A stretch of DNA of 64,000 nt, taken from positions 89,507,980-89,571,979 of the forward strand of contig CP136063.1 in the NCBI GenBank assembly GCA_032622095.1, written 5' to 3'. The number at the start of each line of letters is the position of its first letter. Position 1 is the stretch's first letter. Under the pieces are notes generated by a model. It saw only the letters and a list, made by a program, of their open reading frames with translations. It was not told where the DNA came from and made no database searches. The position numbers were made by a program, and so were the translations under genes. This document shows, piece after piece, positions 10,772 through 21,084 of this stretch. The DNA is from Siphonodentalium dalli (taxonomy: Eukaryota > Mollusca > Scaphopoda > Gadilida > Siphonodentaliidae).

Positions 10772-11031
10772 CACTTTGTCCTGATCGAAGACTTCGACGA
10801 TGATGACAGGTGGATCCTCGATTATTTCCTCCATTAGACCATACATCATGACCTCGTTTATTATCAACATCTCGTCCCATGTTGGACTCAGTGTCTGGTC
10901 TATCACCTGGGTACATATACTTTGATCACCGAAAACAATCAGTGCAAACGGATCAGACAATCCGGATGCATCTGAGCCAATCAGACTCCTCGCTTGATAC
11001 ATGTGACATCGTAACTGGAATGACTGTTTTT
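10772..11031 (-). CDS. OTOF: otoferlin-like exon 12: C2D
   Basis: 260 nt; acceptor cttttatag, donor GTG|gtgagg; codons 610-695. It encodes FQLRCHMYQARSLIGSDASG, LSDPFALIVFGDQ, TLSPTWDEMLIINEV and PPVIIVEVFDQD. Calcium loop 1 (GSDASGLSDP) and loop 3 (FDQD) keep their aspartates, so C2D is probably calcium-competent. This is the part most easily recognised as otoferlin (vertebrate HMYQARSL, LSDPFARV, TWDQML). Confidence 0.97.
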
Positions 11032-11336
11032 CTATAAAAGAAAAGTAGAAATGAACAACTTGTGTAAATAGTAATTTTAACGCAATATGATTCAATTAAG
11101 ACAAAATAATAGATAAATTAAGGAACAACAATTTTTTTTCTTCAAAATTGCTGCACGATTTATAACATGAGTGTGATAAAATAATGATTGATACCTTAAG
11201 AGGTCAGGTGCCTCATGTGCTATCTTCTGCAATCGATGCGAAAGTCTGTTGGTGAGTAACATATATGTGCAGTTCTGTGTATATTGCATAATATATAATC
11301 TCCTATCTGATGTTATCCTAAGATATCCCCATTACA

Positions 11337-11510
11337 TTAATGCCCGAAGTAGATGACACATTAACCACAGCAGAATTATGAATTTTTTTTCAGGATTTAG
11401 TCAGAAATATGGCTCCGATGAATGGCAACAAGCTATATTTCCAACTAAATCCTTAAAAATTTCCCATTATTCTGCTGTGGTCTGGGGGTCGATTATTTAG
11501 GACATTACTG
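11337..11510. mobile_element. Palindromic MITE A, copy 5 (degenerate)
   Basis: AATGCCCGAAGTAGATGAC...GGACATTACTG; the left arm is of the variant AGTATATGAC type and the centre is shortened. Confidence 0.7.
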
Positions 11511-11591
11511 TATGTTGCCATGTTGTCATGTTTGAAGGTGTCTTTATTTTAACATTCAAGTTATGCTAAATATCTGTGGCAAGTTTAAAAA

Positions 11592-11699
11592 AATTGACAG
11601 AAAAATGAAGGAATACAAGCTCAGACAAAATTGCGTGCACGGACGAACAAACTGATTGCAATAAACCCCACCCCCAATAATTTGTTATGGGGGTATAAA
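11592..11699 (+). repeat. SINE-like repeat fragment (P type)
   Basis: Contains TTGACAGAAAAATGA, CAAGCTCAGACAAAATTGCG and ACGGACGAACAAACTGATT..., then a CCCCAATAA...GGGGGTATAA end. Related to 48920-49197 and 59462-59662. Its end lies about 12 bases from the donor of exon 11. Confidence 0.6.
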
Positions 11700-11711
11700 G
11701 AGTTGCAGTAC

Positions 11712-11904
11712 CTGGATAGTGTATAGAGGTAGGTGTTGCTGCATACGGTTTGATGGAATTCTTCAGCTCTTTTGATTCCTCATAGCCCCTCGGCAGACCT
11801 TTAAGGTAGTCCTTCTTATGCTTGGTGAGGCCGAGCCAGAAATAAACCTGAAGCTTAGCTTGGATTATCCACCCTGATGATCCAGATGCCTTTTTCCCTG
11901 GAAG
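11712..11904 (-). CDS. OTOF: otoferlin-like exon 11: FerB second half and linker to C2D
   Basis: 193 nt, codons 545-608 plus one base; acceptor tttcacag, donor CCAG|gtactg. It encodes LPGKKASGSSGWIIQAKLQV, YFWLGLTKHKKDYLKGLPRG and YEESKE, matching the otoferlin LPGKRG...GWTVQAK...LWLGLSKQRK block. The linker PYAATPTSIHYP leads directly to C2D, so the DysF domain of type I ferlins is absent. A SINE-like repeat ends about 12 bases past the donor. Confidence 0.96.
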
Positions 11905-12012
11905 CTGTGAAAAAATTACCAGAATTTGACAATTAGTCACAAGCAGTCAATGTAAAAAAAAAATTCATTTTCACAAAAGTAAACACAATTATGAGAGAAT
12001 AGAAATTATAAC

Positions 12013-12418
12013 GCTCTCTTTTAAAGAAATTATCAGTCTCATGGCCTTCATCAGCTTTATGTATAATCAGTTGGTTACATTTTACGAGGACATCATAAAT
12101 AATAATAACAACTGATTAAAATTTACATTAACGTTAGATTGTATGCAATGACGTACTCACATATGCCCTAGTGATGGCGAAATGTAATATCAAGGATGCA
12201 TGGATAAGGAAGTTAGAACTTAGCACACGTGCCCCAAATGAAATGAACACAAAGAGCGACTCTCGCCATCGCTAAGGCACAAGTAAATCTAACGTTAACA
12301 TAAATTCGAGCCATTTTTTATTATTCAATGTTTACGATGTCCTCATAAAATGTTACAAACTGTTTATACATAAAGCTTACAAAGGCCATGAGTCCAAACA
12401 TTTCTTGTTACTAAGAGA
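12013..12418. mobile_element. Foldback element of about 400 bp
   Basis: CTCTCTTTTAAAGAAAT...CATGGCC...GCTTTATGTATAA...GAGGACATC is mirrored, with indels, by GATGTCCTC...TTATACATAAAGC...GGCCATGAG...AGAGAG. The inner AACGTTAGATT/AATCTAACGTT pair extends the stem. No sure target duplication. Confidence 0.65.
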
Positions 12419-12501
12419 GTGACCTAATTCATCCATCACAGAGAAGGTCCCTTTCGATCGCACTTACGAGAACTATGAGAGAATAGTCCAGCATATCAGC
12501 G

Positions 12502-12768
12502 TTGGCTAATGCTAAAATATATTGCAAAGGAGTAAATTATATGAATTTTGAAGGAAGTCATTTAAAGCACTCCTCCCACACAATGAGTTCTCGATGTCAA
12601 GTAATTGGAATTTCGCTGCTCAACAATCAAATAACAACTATGCAAATGATATCGTATCGGTATATCACATCAAATAATTCCTATTTATATAAGTGTCCAA
12701 ATTTTACTCATTACGGTATTTACCAAAATATTTATGGTGCCACAACAAATGTTATCTTGTGTTTTAAT
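12502..12768 (+). other. Unassigned intron sequence
   Basis: A 112-codon plus-strand frame runs from here into MITE C. It has no recognisable domain and its end is provided by the MITE, so I do not call it a gene. Confidence 0.4.
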
Positions 12769-13015
12769 TTAACCCTTTCAGTGCCAAGTCCAATTTTTGT
12801 ATCAACCCATATTTCCTTGATCATTTTTCAAATTTATTGATTATAATAATGTGATACATTGATGGAAAGAGCTCTAAGAGCTCTTTCCATCAATGTATCA
12901 CATTATTATAAGCTCTTTCCATCAATGTATCACATTATTATAATCAATAAATTTGAAAAATGAGTAAGGAAATATGTGTTGATACAAAAATCGGACTTGG
13001 CACTGAAAGGGTTAA
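12769..13015. mobile_element. TTAA palindromic MITE C, copy 1 (duplicated centre)
   Basis: TTAACCCTTTCAGTGCCAAG ... CTTGGCACTGAAAGGGTTAA with 110-bp arms. One arm tip (GCTCTTTCCATCAATGTATC) is repeated at the turn, as expected of slippage in a hairpin. Confidence 0.9.
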
Positions 13016-13275
13016 TACAAAGAAATTAATATCAGACAAATTAAGTGCCACTGCTGTATTAGTGTAGTAAGGAAATACGAAGCACAATGCAACTGATCGT
13101 GATCACCTCTATTTGTATTTTAGAGTTATTGTTCCTTGCTGAAAACACAACACTGACTTCGCTGTCACAGTAATGAGTGTAAACAATAGCTTCAACGTGC
13201 GGAATCTCGTCACTGGAAGGTTATGATAATGAAAATAAGATTCTATTTTTTCATGTTGTTCTTGATTATACTGGT

Positions 13276-13490
13276 TTAACCCTTTCAGTGCCATGTCCGA
13301 TTTTTCTATCAACCCATATTTCGTTGATCATTTTTCAAATTTATTGATAAAAATAATGTGATACATTGATGGAAAGAGCTCTAAGAGCTCTTTCCATCAA
13401 TGTATCACATTATTATAATCAATTAATTTGAAAAATGATCAAGGAAATATGGATTGATACAAAAATCGGACTTGGCACTGAAAGGGTTAA
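13276..13490. mobile_element. TTAA palindromic MITE C, copy 2
   Basis: TTAA at both ends, near-perfect 105-bp arms around GAGCTCTAAGAGCTC. Only about 260 bases from copy 1. Confidence 0.92.
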
Positions 13491-13720
13491 CAAACTTATA
13501 TATAATTTTCCAGCTGTACTAACCACGAACGCCTATCGTATCTTTAAGATTGAATAATGTTGTGGAGCAAATAGAGTTATCATTCATTCAACATCAATTT
13601 CATTTCAGGTACCTCTGTTGTTCAGCATCGGTTGTGCTAAAGCAAAACTCCCCAGAAACCAATTGAAATGTCTTGGAAAGTAAGCTTCATGAACACGTTT
13701 TCCATATTTGGTTGTCTCAC

Positions 13721-13873
13721 CTTGAGGAGTAGGGTTACGACCTTTCCGCAATCTTTTCCTTTTTCTTCGTCAATGACAGAGTAGATGAGTTCACCCGCAG
13801 GCACTCGATGGTAAGCGAGTCGTTTGGACCCACTGATCATCCAAATAAATATATCTGGCAGCGAGTGCTGTGG
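13721..13873 (-). CDS. OTOF: otoferlin-like exon 10: FerB first half
   Basis: 153 nt, 51 codons (494-544), phase 0/0; acceptor gattacag, donor AAG|gtgaga. It encodes PQHSLPDIFIWMISGSKRLAY, RVPAGELIYSVIDEEKGKDC and GKVVTLLLK. This is one of the best conserved blocks of all ferlins (FerB, PF08150 family). The TTAA end of E1 is 45 bases upstream of the acceptor. Confidence 0.97.
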
Positions 13874-13918
13874 CTGTAATCGGGAATGATGAATTTTAGG
13901 AAGCAATTCTTTTGCTAT

Positions 13919-14318
13919 TTAACCCTTTACCCAACAAACCGGCCAAAACCGGCCAAATAAAGCTTCAACAGCCTAAAATATCTTCGGTCTGTCTCAATAG
14001 AACCATACAAATATGGATATCATTGGAACCGGCTCCTTGACCACATTGTGATAGTTACAGTTATGCCCTGTGCCAATGCATTCTCTTATATATGCGAGTC
14101 GACCATAGGTCGCCTCGCATATATAAGAGAATGCATTGGCCTAAAAAAAATCTTTTTTTAACACTTTTTACCAATTTTTCTTACATTCTTTAACAATTTT
14201 ATAATTTTTAATGTGTTAAGCCAATGCATTCTCTTATATATGCGAGGCGACCTATGGTCGACTCGCATATATAAGAGAATGCATTGGCACAGGGCCGTTC
14301 TGTTGGGTAAAGGGTTAA
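13919..14318. mobile_element. TTAA MITE family E, copy 1
   Basis: TTAACCCTTTACCCAACA ... TGTTGGGTAAAGGGTTAA. It holds a unique 120-base left part (CGGCCAAAACCGGCC, GGAACCGGCTCC) and two inverted copies of the shared hairpin module. 400 bp. Near-identical to copy 2. Confidence 0.92.
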
Positions 14319-14351
14319 TAGTTATTCAAATGGGATTTGTGGGAACACTGA

Positions 14352-14640
14352 GTCTAAGATAAGATAAGATTTATTGCATAAAACACCATATTTGGCAGTA
14401 TGATACAAGTTAACAGATCAATTCAACAATTACATATATACGAACATATAACAGTTGTAACATCAGATAAAAGAAAGATTTCAGTGTGATTTCGATCTCT
14501 GTGGTTAATTAAATGTAATTTTTCGTACTGGGTTTAACTGTCATTCATACACTGCAAAGTATAAAACAATTTTGATGCCCACAGACAGAAAATTGTTTGC
14601 CCTAGATATAAGAAAGAAGAGATAAATTTAAGGAAAGTGT
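14352..14640. other. Intron sequence without recognised elements
   Basis: AT-rich, no repeat or frame of note. Confidence 0.4.
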
Positions 14641-14642
14641 AC

Positions 14643-14759
14643 CTCTATACAGAGTGTCTTCAGTTTCTGTAGATATTGGGAACCTGACTTTAGTTTCTCT
14701 CGCAGATTCAGCTTCGTCACAGTCGCCTTCATTGTTCTGGCCATAGTTGAGAAATGATC
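14643..14759 (-). CDS. OTOF: otoferlin-like exon 9: FerA last helix
   Basis: 117 nt, 39 codons (455-493), phase 0/0; acceptor atgtcacag, donor GAG|gtacac. In the frame set by its neighbours it reads TMKATVTKLNLREKLKSGSQ then YLQKLKTLCIE, aligning with otoferlin [23 protein letters not shown]. Another frame of the same segment is also open but does not resemble a ferlin and does not fit the neighbouring phases. Confidence 0.92.
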
Positions 14760-14789
14760 CTGTGACATAATAACATAAGTTTAGTAACA

Positions 14790-15430
14790 AATATATAAAA
14801 AATATTATGGGCAGAAGGAGTAAATGAAAAGTATTCTAAATTTTTCTTGAAATTAATTCAAAATCTCAGGTTTATAATTAGAAGTATAGCCAAAATCATT
14901 GAAATTATTAAAAATATTGTGTCGAAATCAGGGGGGAGTCGGAAAAAATTTGCAGGCACCTATGCTGATTATATATTATTATAACATTGACATGTAAATA
15001 GGAACAAGTCTTGTCATTCGGTCAAAAAAAAACATGGCTGCCAGCAGCCATCTTGGATTTCAAAATTCAATCCATTAGCATGGGCTACAGGCTATCCTGT
15101 TTGTCTGATCATCATGAAATTTGTCATTTATGTTAATATTGACATATAGATGTGTTTTTGTAAAAACAGTCAAAAAGACTTGCAGGAAAAATATGTTTGA
15201 GTTGCGGAAAAAATTGTTTGTTGGTCCTATCGACCACCCACCCACCCACCCCGGCATACGTGCCCGGAAAAAACTTTTTTCCACCCCCCTGTCGAAATTG
15301 GGTGTTAACTGTCTAAATATTGTCAAATGATCTCAAAATCACAGGGGCAATGTTTATCACTGTGATATGGATAACAATTATATGAGAATTACGTCCACCT
15401 AAACATTGCAGGGAGACAGATTCCTATGCT
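14790..15430. other. Intron sequence, C/A-rich patch at 15236-15290
   Basis: A CCACCCACCC run and CCGGAAAAAACTTTTTTCC lie in otherwise AT-rich DNA. TGGCTGCCAGCAGCCATC (15034-15051) is a short perfect hairpin. No gene. Confidence 0.4.
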
Positions 15431-15431
15431 G

Positions 15432-15695
15432 TTTAACCTTTTCATGACATGAGCCGCGCTGGTGCAGCATAAAGATCATGTGCCAGTGCATGCGCTTATA
15501 TATGCGAGTCTCCCATAGGGAGCCTTGCTTATACGAGAGAATGCACTGGCTTAGAAGGTTAAGGTAAATATTGTTAGGCCAATGTATTCTCTTATATGTG
15601 CGAGGCTCCCTATGGGAGACTCGCATGCATAAGAAAATGCATTTGGCACAAGGTTTTCGCAACATTTCAGGAAGATCCAGTCATGGAAGGGTTAA
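15432..15695. mobile_element. TTAA MITE family F, copy 2
   Basis: TTAACCTTTTCATGACATGAG ... GTCATGGAAGGGTTAA. It has two hairpins of the shared module in its CTCCCATAGGGAG version, in inverted order. Confidence 0.88.
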
Positions 15696-15702
15696 TCTCA
15701 AG

Positions 15703-15905
15703 TTTTAAAGGGACTCAAGGACTTCATAGTGGGTTCATGCGAAATGACATTAATGTTTTTAAAGTATGTAAAACAATTACATGTACAAATAAATTGACTT
15801 TGTTCTTATTTTCATTATTAATAACTATGAGATTTCACATGTCAAAACCATTGTTATGGAAACATTACTGTTACAGTGGAATTATCAATGTCCAATAAGT
15901 CCAAT
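15703..15905 (+). repeat. Family J fragment (AGGGACTCAAGG end)
   Basis: TTTTAAAGGGACTCAAGGAC and the following stretch, with TTTGTTCTTATTTTCATTA, correspond in inverse to 26350-26788. Confidence 0.55.
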
Positions 15906-15918
15906 AAGAAATTGAAGC

Positions 15919-16253
15919 ACAGTGGGCTAGCATCACCAAATTCACCCTCTGGGAACCTCATTCTGCTTAGACTACAACTTCTATGGGAGTTCAAGTTGGT
16001 GATGTTCAGCCATTAGTCACCTCGATTATGCATTTTATCTTCTACAAATTAGGGGATATAAAAACTGAACAGAAGTAACTAAAAACAATGTTAATTTGAG
16101 ACTATAGATACTTCCCAGAAGATGAGGCTAAGCAGAATGAAGTCCCCAGAGGGTGAATTTGGTGTTGCTAGTCCACTGTGCTGGGTAATATCACTAAATT
16201 CACCCTCCGTGGACCTCATTCTGCAAATGACAGACACACTATTTGAAGGCTTG
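15919..16253. mobile_element. hAT-like MITE B, left end missing
   Basis: Starts inside the first hairpin and is complete to CACACTATTTGAAGGCTTG. Ends 12 bases before the donor of exon 8. Confidence 0.75.
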
Positions 16254-16265
16254 AGCAATTCATAC

Positions 16266-16463
16266 CATTTCTCGGACTAGTAACTTGTGTCTCTCTTTAT
16301 CAAGTTTGGTAGATTTTCCAGACGCACTCCCACCAGAACTTTTCACGAGGGACACAAACTTGGAACAACTCGCTCCAAACTCCTCAAAAACAATCCTGAG
16401 TTTCTTCTCTGGGAATGGTTGTTCTTGCTGTATCATCTCATTCACTGCGTGGATGCCAGATTC
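16266..16463 (-). CDS. OTOF: otoferlin-like exon 8: FerA helices
   Basis: 198 nt, exactly 66 codons (389-454), phase 0 at both ends; acceptor attttag, donor ATG|gtatga. It encodes NEMIQQEQPFPEKKLRIVFEE, then KFVSLVKSSGGSASGKSTKLD and KERHKLLVREM. This corresponds to the otoferlin block with YPERRLRGVLEEL and TRLDRERLKSCMREL, part of the FerA four-helix bundle. A B element ends 12 bases past the donor. Confidence 0.94.
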
Positions 16464-16698
16464 CTAAAATAAATACGATACATTTGCATACAGTTTTTAA
16501 GCTTTCTGGTTTGTTCGATTCAAAATGATCACGAAGATTTGATAAAGTGACTCAAACTGACAAACCTCTTTTCCACCCCACCATTTGGGGTTAAAGGAAA
16601 AGAATCTTTCAAATGCTTGGGTGTATTCCCATATGCATACAGGTCACGAGTTAACAACTTGAATCAACAGACTGCTTCGGTGCAAGTTGTGAGTAACA

Positions 16699-17098
16699 TT
16701 AACCCTTTACCCAACAAACCGGCCAAAACCGGCCAAATAAAGCTTCAACAGCCTAAAATATCTTCGGTCTGTCTCAATAGAACCATACAAATATGGATAT
16801 CATTGGAACCGGCTCCTTGACCACATTGTGATAGTTACAGTTATGCCCTGTGCCAATGCATTCTCTTATATATGCGAGTCGACCATAGGTCGCCTCGCAT
16901 ATATAAGAGAATGCATTGGCCTAAAAAAAATCTTTTTTTTAACACTTTTTACCATTTTTTCTTACATTCTTTAACAATTTTATAATTTTTAATGTGTTAA
17001 GCCAATGCATTCTCTTATATATGCGAGGCGACCTATGGTCGACTCGCATATATAAGAGAATGCATTGGCACAGGGCCCTTCTGTTGGGTAAAGGGTTA
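16699..17098. mobile_element. TTAA MITE family E, copy 2
   Basis: Same 400-bp length and structure as 13919-14318, with only a handful of base differences by eye (for example CAGGGCCCTT against CAGGGCCGTT). TTAA at both ends. Confidence 0.92.
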
Positions 17099-17325
17099 AA
17101 CAAGAGTCTTGGCATGAAACGCCAGGGCACCTGGCACAAATGTCTAGAACCATGGTATGAAACACCAGAGGGTATAAAACTTCAAGGTGAGAAATGTGTG
17201 TAAATACAAAACAGCCAACACTTCACAGAAAGTGACGTAATATTTTTGAAAATAGTTGACCACCTGTAAGTTATATGTAACATCATGCGTATGAACACTA
17301 CCTATACATGACCTGGTGATTTGCC

Positions 17326-17480
17326 ATGGTTACTGCTAGGTGTTGGGGGAATGGGACCCCTATAATTGCTGGGGAGGGAGAGATCTCAACTATGTATCCA
17401 ACTGCAAATATCTAATATTGGTAAATCAGTCAATAACTGTAGCCCAAATTCTGAACATAAATATTGATATAAGTAGATAA
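17326..17480 (+). repeat. Fragment of an element with CTAGGTGTTGGGGGAATG end
   Basis: Matches in inverse the stretch 61240-61372 (CATTCCCCCAACACCTAG). No complete copy in the window. Confidence 0.5.
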
Positions 17481-17489
17481 ATTCAAGGA

Positions 17490-18000
17490 ATCACACTAAA
17501 CTGTGTTTTTATTTTTATCAGTTCATATCGTGATAACAACCAAGATGCAAAACAGATGCTATGTCTGAACGCTGCTGGTATGTGTATTTTCTTAATTAAA
17601 TCTAAAAAATTTATTGAAGTGTTTTGTCAGTTACAATTCATTCTGGCTTGATCTAGACAATTTACAAATGAATATGGACAGTTCAGTTTCTCAGAATAAT
17701 GCAGAATGAATTGTAACCTACAAAAGTCTCAAATAAATCAATGTGACATTTCTTCACATTATGTGTAGGTGCGGGCAGTGGTAAGTCCTGTGTAGGGGAC
17801 AGAACTCTGCATGGAGCTTGCATAGCAACATGCTTTATTTGACAATGTAACCAAGAAGAATCAAACATGTGTCTTTTAGTGATGTACACTTCCAATATAT
17901 TTCAAAATAATGCAATAACTATCGATGTATGTCAACTTAAAAAGTAAGATTTTTTTTTTAAATGGTCCGCTAGTGAACAATGATAGCAAAATATTTTCAT
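17490..18000. other. Intron sequence without recognised elements
   Basis: No repeat and no supported exon; a 70-codon minus frame has no similarity that I recognise. Confidence 0.4.
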
Positions 18001-18004
18001 TTAT

Positions 18005-18128
18005 CAAGCCTGAGTTTAGTGTGCCTGTCATTAGAGGGTGAGTTTAGTGTCGGTATCCCGCATAGTGGGTTAGCATCACTAAATTCACCATCTGGGAACC
18101 TCATTCTGCTCAGGCCTCATCTTTTCAT
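18005..18128 (+). mobile_element. hAT-like MITE B, left-end fragment
   Basis: CAAGCCTGAGTTTAGTGTGCC followed by a partly deleted hairpin, ending in the CAGGCCTCATCTTTT junction. The remainder is absent. Confidence 0.7.
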
Positions 18129-18300
18129 CATTCACTGTTGGTTTTGTTTAGAGGGAGAAAAACATGTGAGATATACTCTTAATCTGCGGATTGGAAATCT
18201 GTCAAGAGGGGAAATATGAGCTTGTGAGAAAATGGATATTAAAGGGATCCATGCACTTCCCCTCTAGCGAAAACCCTGGCTTTGCACTGAGGCCGGGTCA

Positions 18301-18730
18301 ATATGGAGCTCCGTGGTCTGGTGGTTAGCATGTCGGACTTGTATTCACTGTAAACTCATCGATACAGGTTCGCAGCGTGTCGCCGGTCATTGAGTCTCCG
18401 CATAGCAGTGGCTTGGCCGCTTTGAGCAACATGCAATTGTCGGATTGATCGTTGTTTCAAAACCCGCGCCAAGTTGTGAACTTGAGCAAGGTCGCTCGTA
18501 CTGTGTCGGCTTCGCATCACTCATGCGTTAAAAGAGTACCAGTCAGCTTGTCATACTGATGAGTATCAGAGCATGTTCTGAGCAAACTAGAGCAGCGCCA
18601 GCAATGGCTGCAGCCGGTTCATTGGTTGGCTTGTACAAATGACTGGGGTAATATTGTACCAAGCATGTTAGAGCAAGTAATTGGTTAATCGCTATATAAA
18701 ACTGGTCATTATTATTATTATTATTATATT
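18301..18730 (+). mobile_element. tRNA-derived SINE with ATT tail
   Basis: Pol III-like A box in TGGTCTGGTGGTTAGCATG (18319-18337) and B box-like GGTTCGCAGCG (18367-18377), a 300-base body, then an (ATT)n tail at 18708-18730. These are the hallmarks of a SINE. The tail ends about 6 bases from the donor of otoferlin exon 7. Confidence 0.7.
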
Positions 18731-18736
18731 ACACAC

Positions 18737-19044
18737 CAGTTTGTCTATAATTTTGAAGATTATGTTGCTGTTATAGAGCCTCCGTCTGTGGTCCTCGTAG
18801 TTATCTCTGATGTACACACATGGTTTCGACTCATTATACGGCAGGTGGAAGTACATCTTGTCTCTGGTCACGGGCTTTACGGATATTGTTGTGCTTAGCC
18901 ACTTCGGCCCCGTGTCTGTGGGGATCTCAGTATCCTCGCCCTCCTCCCCGGACTCGACGGTATCCTCGTCCGACTCCTCGCTACTTGACGATGACCTATG
19001 CTTGCTTGGGGTGTTGTGTCCATCCAAAATATTGCCACTGTTTC
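18737..19044 (-). CDS. OTOF: otoferlin-like exon 7: acidic linker and FerA start
   Basis: 308 nt; acceptor tttaatag, donor CTG|gtgtgt; codons 287-388. The first half is a Ser/Glu/Asp-rich stretch (RSSSSSEESDED, ESGEEGEDTE), probably disordered; vertebrate otoferlin also has an acidic insert here but of different sequence. The second half is conserved: RDKMYFHLPYNESKPCVYI, then HRRRLYNSNIIFKIIDKL, the start of FerA. Both splice sites are crowded: a 75-bp palindrome lies 20 bases upstream of the acceptor, and the ATT tail of a SINE comes within about 6 bases of the donor. Confidence 0.95.
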
Positions 19045-19064
19045 CTATTAAAATATAATATGTA

Positions 19065-19139
19065 CAGTAATGCCCTAAATAATCGACTCCTGAACAATTA
19101 CCCATAATTCTGCTGTGTCGATTATTTAGGGCATTACTG
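19065..19139. mobile_element. Palindromic MITE A, copy 6 (75-bp minimal form)
   Basis: CAGTAATGCCC ... GGGCATTACTG; only the outer 35 bases of each arm remain, with TA flanks. It lies 20 bases upstream of the exon 7 acceptor on the gene's strand, where the branch point would be expected. Confidence 0.85.
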
Positions 19140-19230
19140 TATGTGAAGGTCTCGCTTCATTAATGTGGCTTTTCAACACTGGCCAGAGACATTTCCTCTC
19201 TCTATCCCTTGGGGACCACAACTTTGTCAT

Positions 19231-19687
19231 CAAGCCTGAGTTTAATGTGCCTGTCATTTGCAGAATGAGGTCCCCAGAGGGTGAATTTAGTGATGCTATC
19301 CCGCATAGCAGGCTAGCATCACTAAATTCACCCTCTGGGAACCTCATTCTGCTTAGGCCTCATCTTCTCTGGAAAGTGTATTTATTATCAAATTTCTATA
19401 GAAACTTCTTCACATAGATTCTATCTCTTTTTAAGTTTAGTTTCTCTTTATCCCCAAATTGGCAGATGACACATTGCACAATCGAGGTTCCCAATGGGTG
19501 TACATCTCAATATTCACCATTTGGGAACTTCAATATTAGTCCATGTTTCCCATAGCAGAAGAGGCCAAGCAGAATGAGGTCCCCAGAGGGTGAATTTGGT
19601 GATGCTAGCCCACTATGCAGGATAGAGTATCTAAATTCACCCTCTGGGGACCTCATTCTGCAAATAACAGGCACACTCTCAGGCTTG
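19231..19687. mobile_element. hAT-like MITE B, long form
   Basis: CAAGCCTGAG ... CTCAGGCTTG flanked by TTTGTCAT (19223-19230) and TTTGTCAA (19688-19695). One hairpin at each end, separated by the same middle as 5095-5546. Confidence 0.88.
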
Positions 19688-19888
19688 TTTGTCAAAGCCA
19701 AGAATAACACATGATTTATCTATATAATAATCAGTGACATTTCAGAAAGTATTGGTATCGTCACTATGACTTGTAGACCATTCCTCCTTGAGAACTACCA
19801 TTTGCACATAGTCAACAAAAGCCATATATTAAAGGGAGTAATGGTCTTCGCCGTTATTGAAGAACTGTTGGTAATGAATATAAGAAAA

Positions 19889-19991
19889 AAGATTATCTTT
19901 TCAGGATTTAGTCGGAAATATGGCTTGCTGCCATTTATCGGAAAGCTCTCAGTGAGAGCGGTTAAGGAGTCGTTTATTTAGGGCATTACTG
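19889..19991. mobile_element. Palindromic MITE A, copy 7 (partial)
   Basis: TTTTCAGGATTTAGTCGG to GGAAAGCTCTC, then directly the outer end GGAGTCGTTTATTTAGGGCA. Most of the right arm and the left end are missing. Confidence 0.7.
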
Positions 19992-20051
19992 AACTCTTTA
20001 ATTGAATTATAGAATCGATTAGTAAAGGGTTAAAGTCTGTTTTTCACTCAC

Positions 20052-20160
20052 CACAGCTGATTTCAAAATGAATGGGTTTGTCAGCTGCCTTCTTGTGAAT
20101 CATCGACGCTTCCATCACGCAGCCAAACAACATGAACTGCTCAGGTTTTCCTGCTGCCAT
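20052..20160 (-). CDS. OTOF: otoferlin-like exon 6: C2C-FerA linker strand region
   Basis: 109 nt; acceptor cctgtag, donor TGTG|gtgagt; codons 250-285 plus one base. It encodes GKPEQFMLFGCVMEASMI and DKPIHFEISCG, matching the otoferlin motif EEFFLFGAFLEASMIDR...ITFEV. The last Gly is split with exon 7. The phase (0 to 1) agrees on both sides. Confidence 0.93.
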
Positions 20161-20263
20161 CTACAGGTAATAAATAATAAAAAAAAATACAGTAGCTTCA
20201 AGAGGGAGTTAAAGAATTTGGTAATCTATTTTACAAATTATATTTTCAAAGAAATATTAATGA

Positions 20264-21018
20264 TTAAAGGGGAAGAAAACCCTCAACAAATCAGGCCATT
20301 AATATATTTAGTATATCAACCATGGTAGATTAAAGCACCTCTCATTTCTCAGTTATGCTCAAACACGATATCACACCGCTTAATACAAAACTCCCGCTAA
20401 TTACGGCACGTCCATAGTCGTGTTACTCATCCTTAGTACAGATATCTATAAAGATTATCGAACAAAAATCATTTCGGCATGTTTGTTTGTTAACAACAGC
20501 CCATTGAAGAATATACACACATGTACATGTATTATAAGCCACAATTATTTAAGTTATAATTTTGAACAACTAATTCACGGTCAGATAATGGTCGCATAAA
20601 ATTTCAATGTGACAATCTTGGTCAAAATGACTTCTACATGTGCAAAATGACAACCAAACAATCTTTTGCGAACTAAACTATAATTTATTAACAACAGATA
20701 ATCATGTATTGCACACAACCAACATTCAATCTGCTGTATTATTTATTTTTTCATATCTAAAAACAGACTACCATACGCGATACAGCTTAGCATTAAACAA
20801 CCAAGTGAGGCTATGACGTCACAAACTATAAAGGGAGATAATATTTCTTCTAAAATGGCGGCATCAACTTACCGGCGTAATTGCTTGTGCGGGTTAGTTT
20901 GAGATGCCATATCTCCGATCATGTGCGGATATTTGCACTGAAACTTTACACACAAACAGAGAACAGCTTGCTTGATACATGTGCATTTTCGTTATGCGGT
21001 AGTTTCCTTCCCCTTTAA
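20264..21018. mobile_element. TTAA-flanked element Q, about 750 bp
   Basis: TTAA-AGGGGAAGAAAACC ... GTTTCCTTCCCCT-TTAA. Only the ends pair clearly. The interior has no recognised frame. Confidence 0.6.
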
Positions 21019-21084
21019 TATATATTAAATGTACCGCTAGAGCGTGGCTTAATACAGCTGTTGTTTGCTCATAATGATTGACAT

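Noticed and set aside
11194-11225. Extra exon between exons 11 and 12
   Set aside because: AG and GT are present, but 32 bases would break the frame that joins FerB to C2D, and in that phase a stop appears.
18810-19107. Plus-strand frames across 18810-19107
   Set aside because: They are the antisense of otoferlin exon 7, whose minus-strand reading is conserved.
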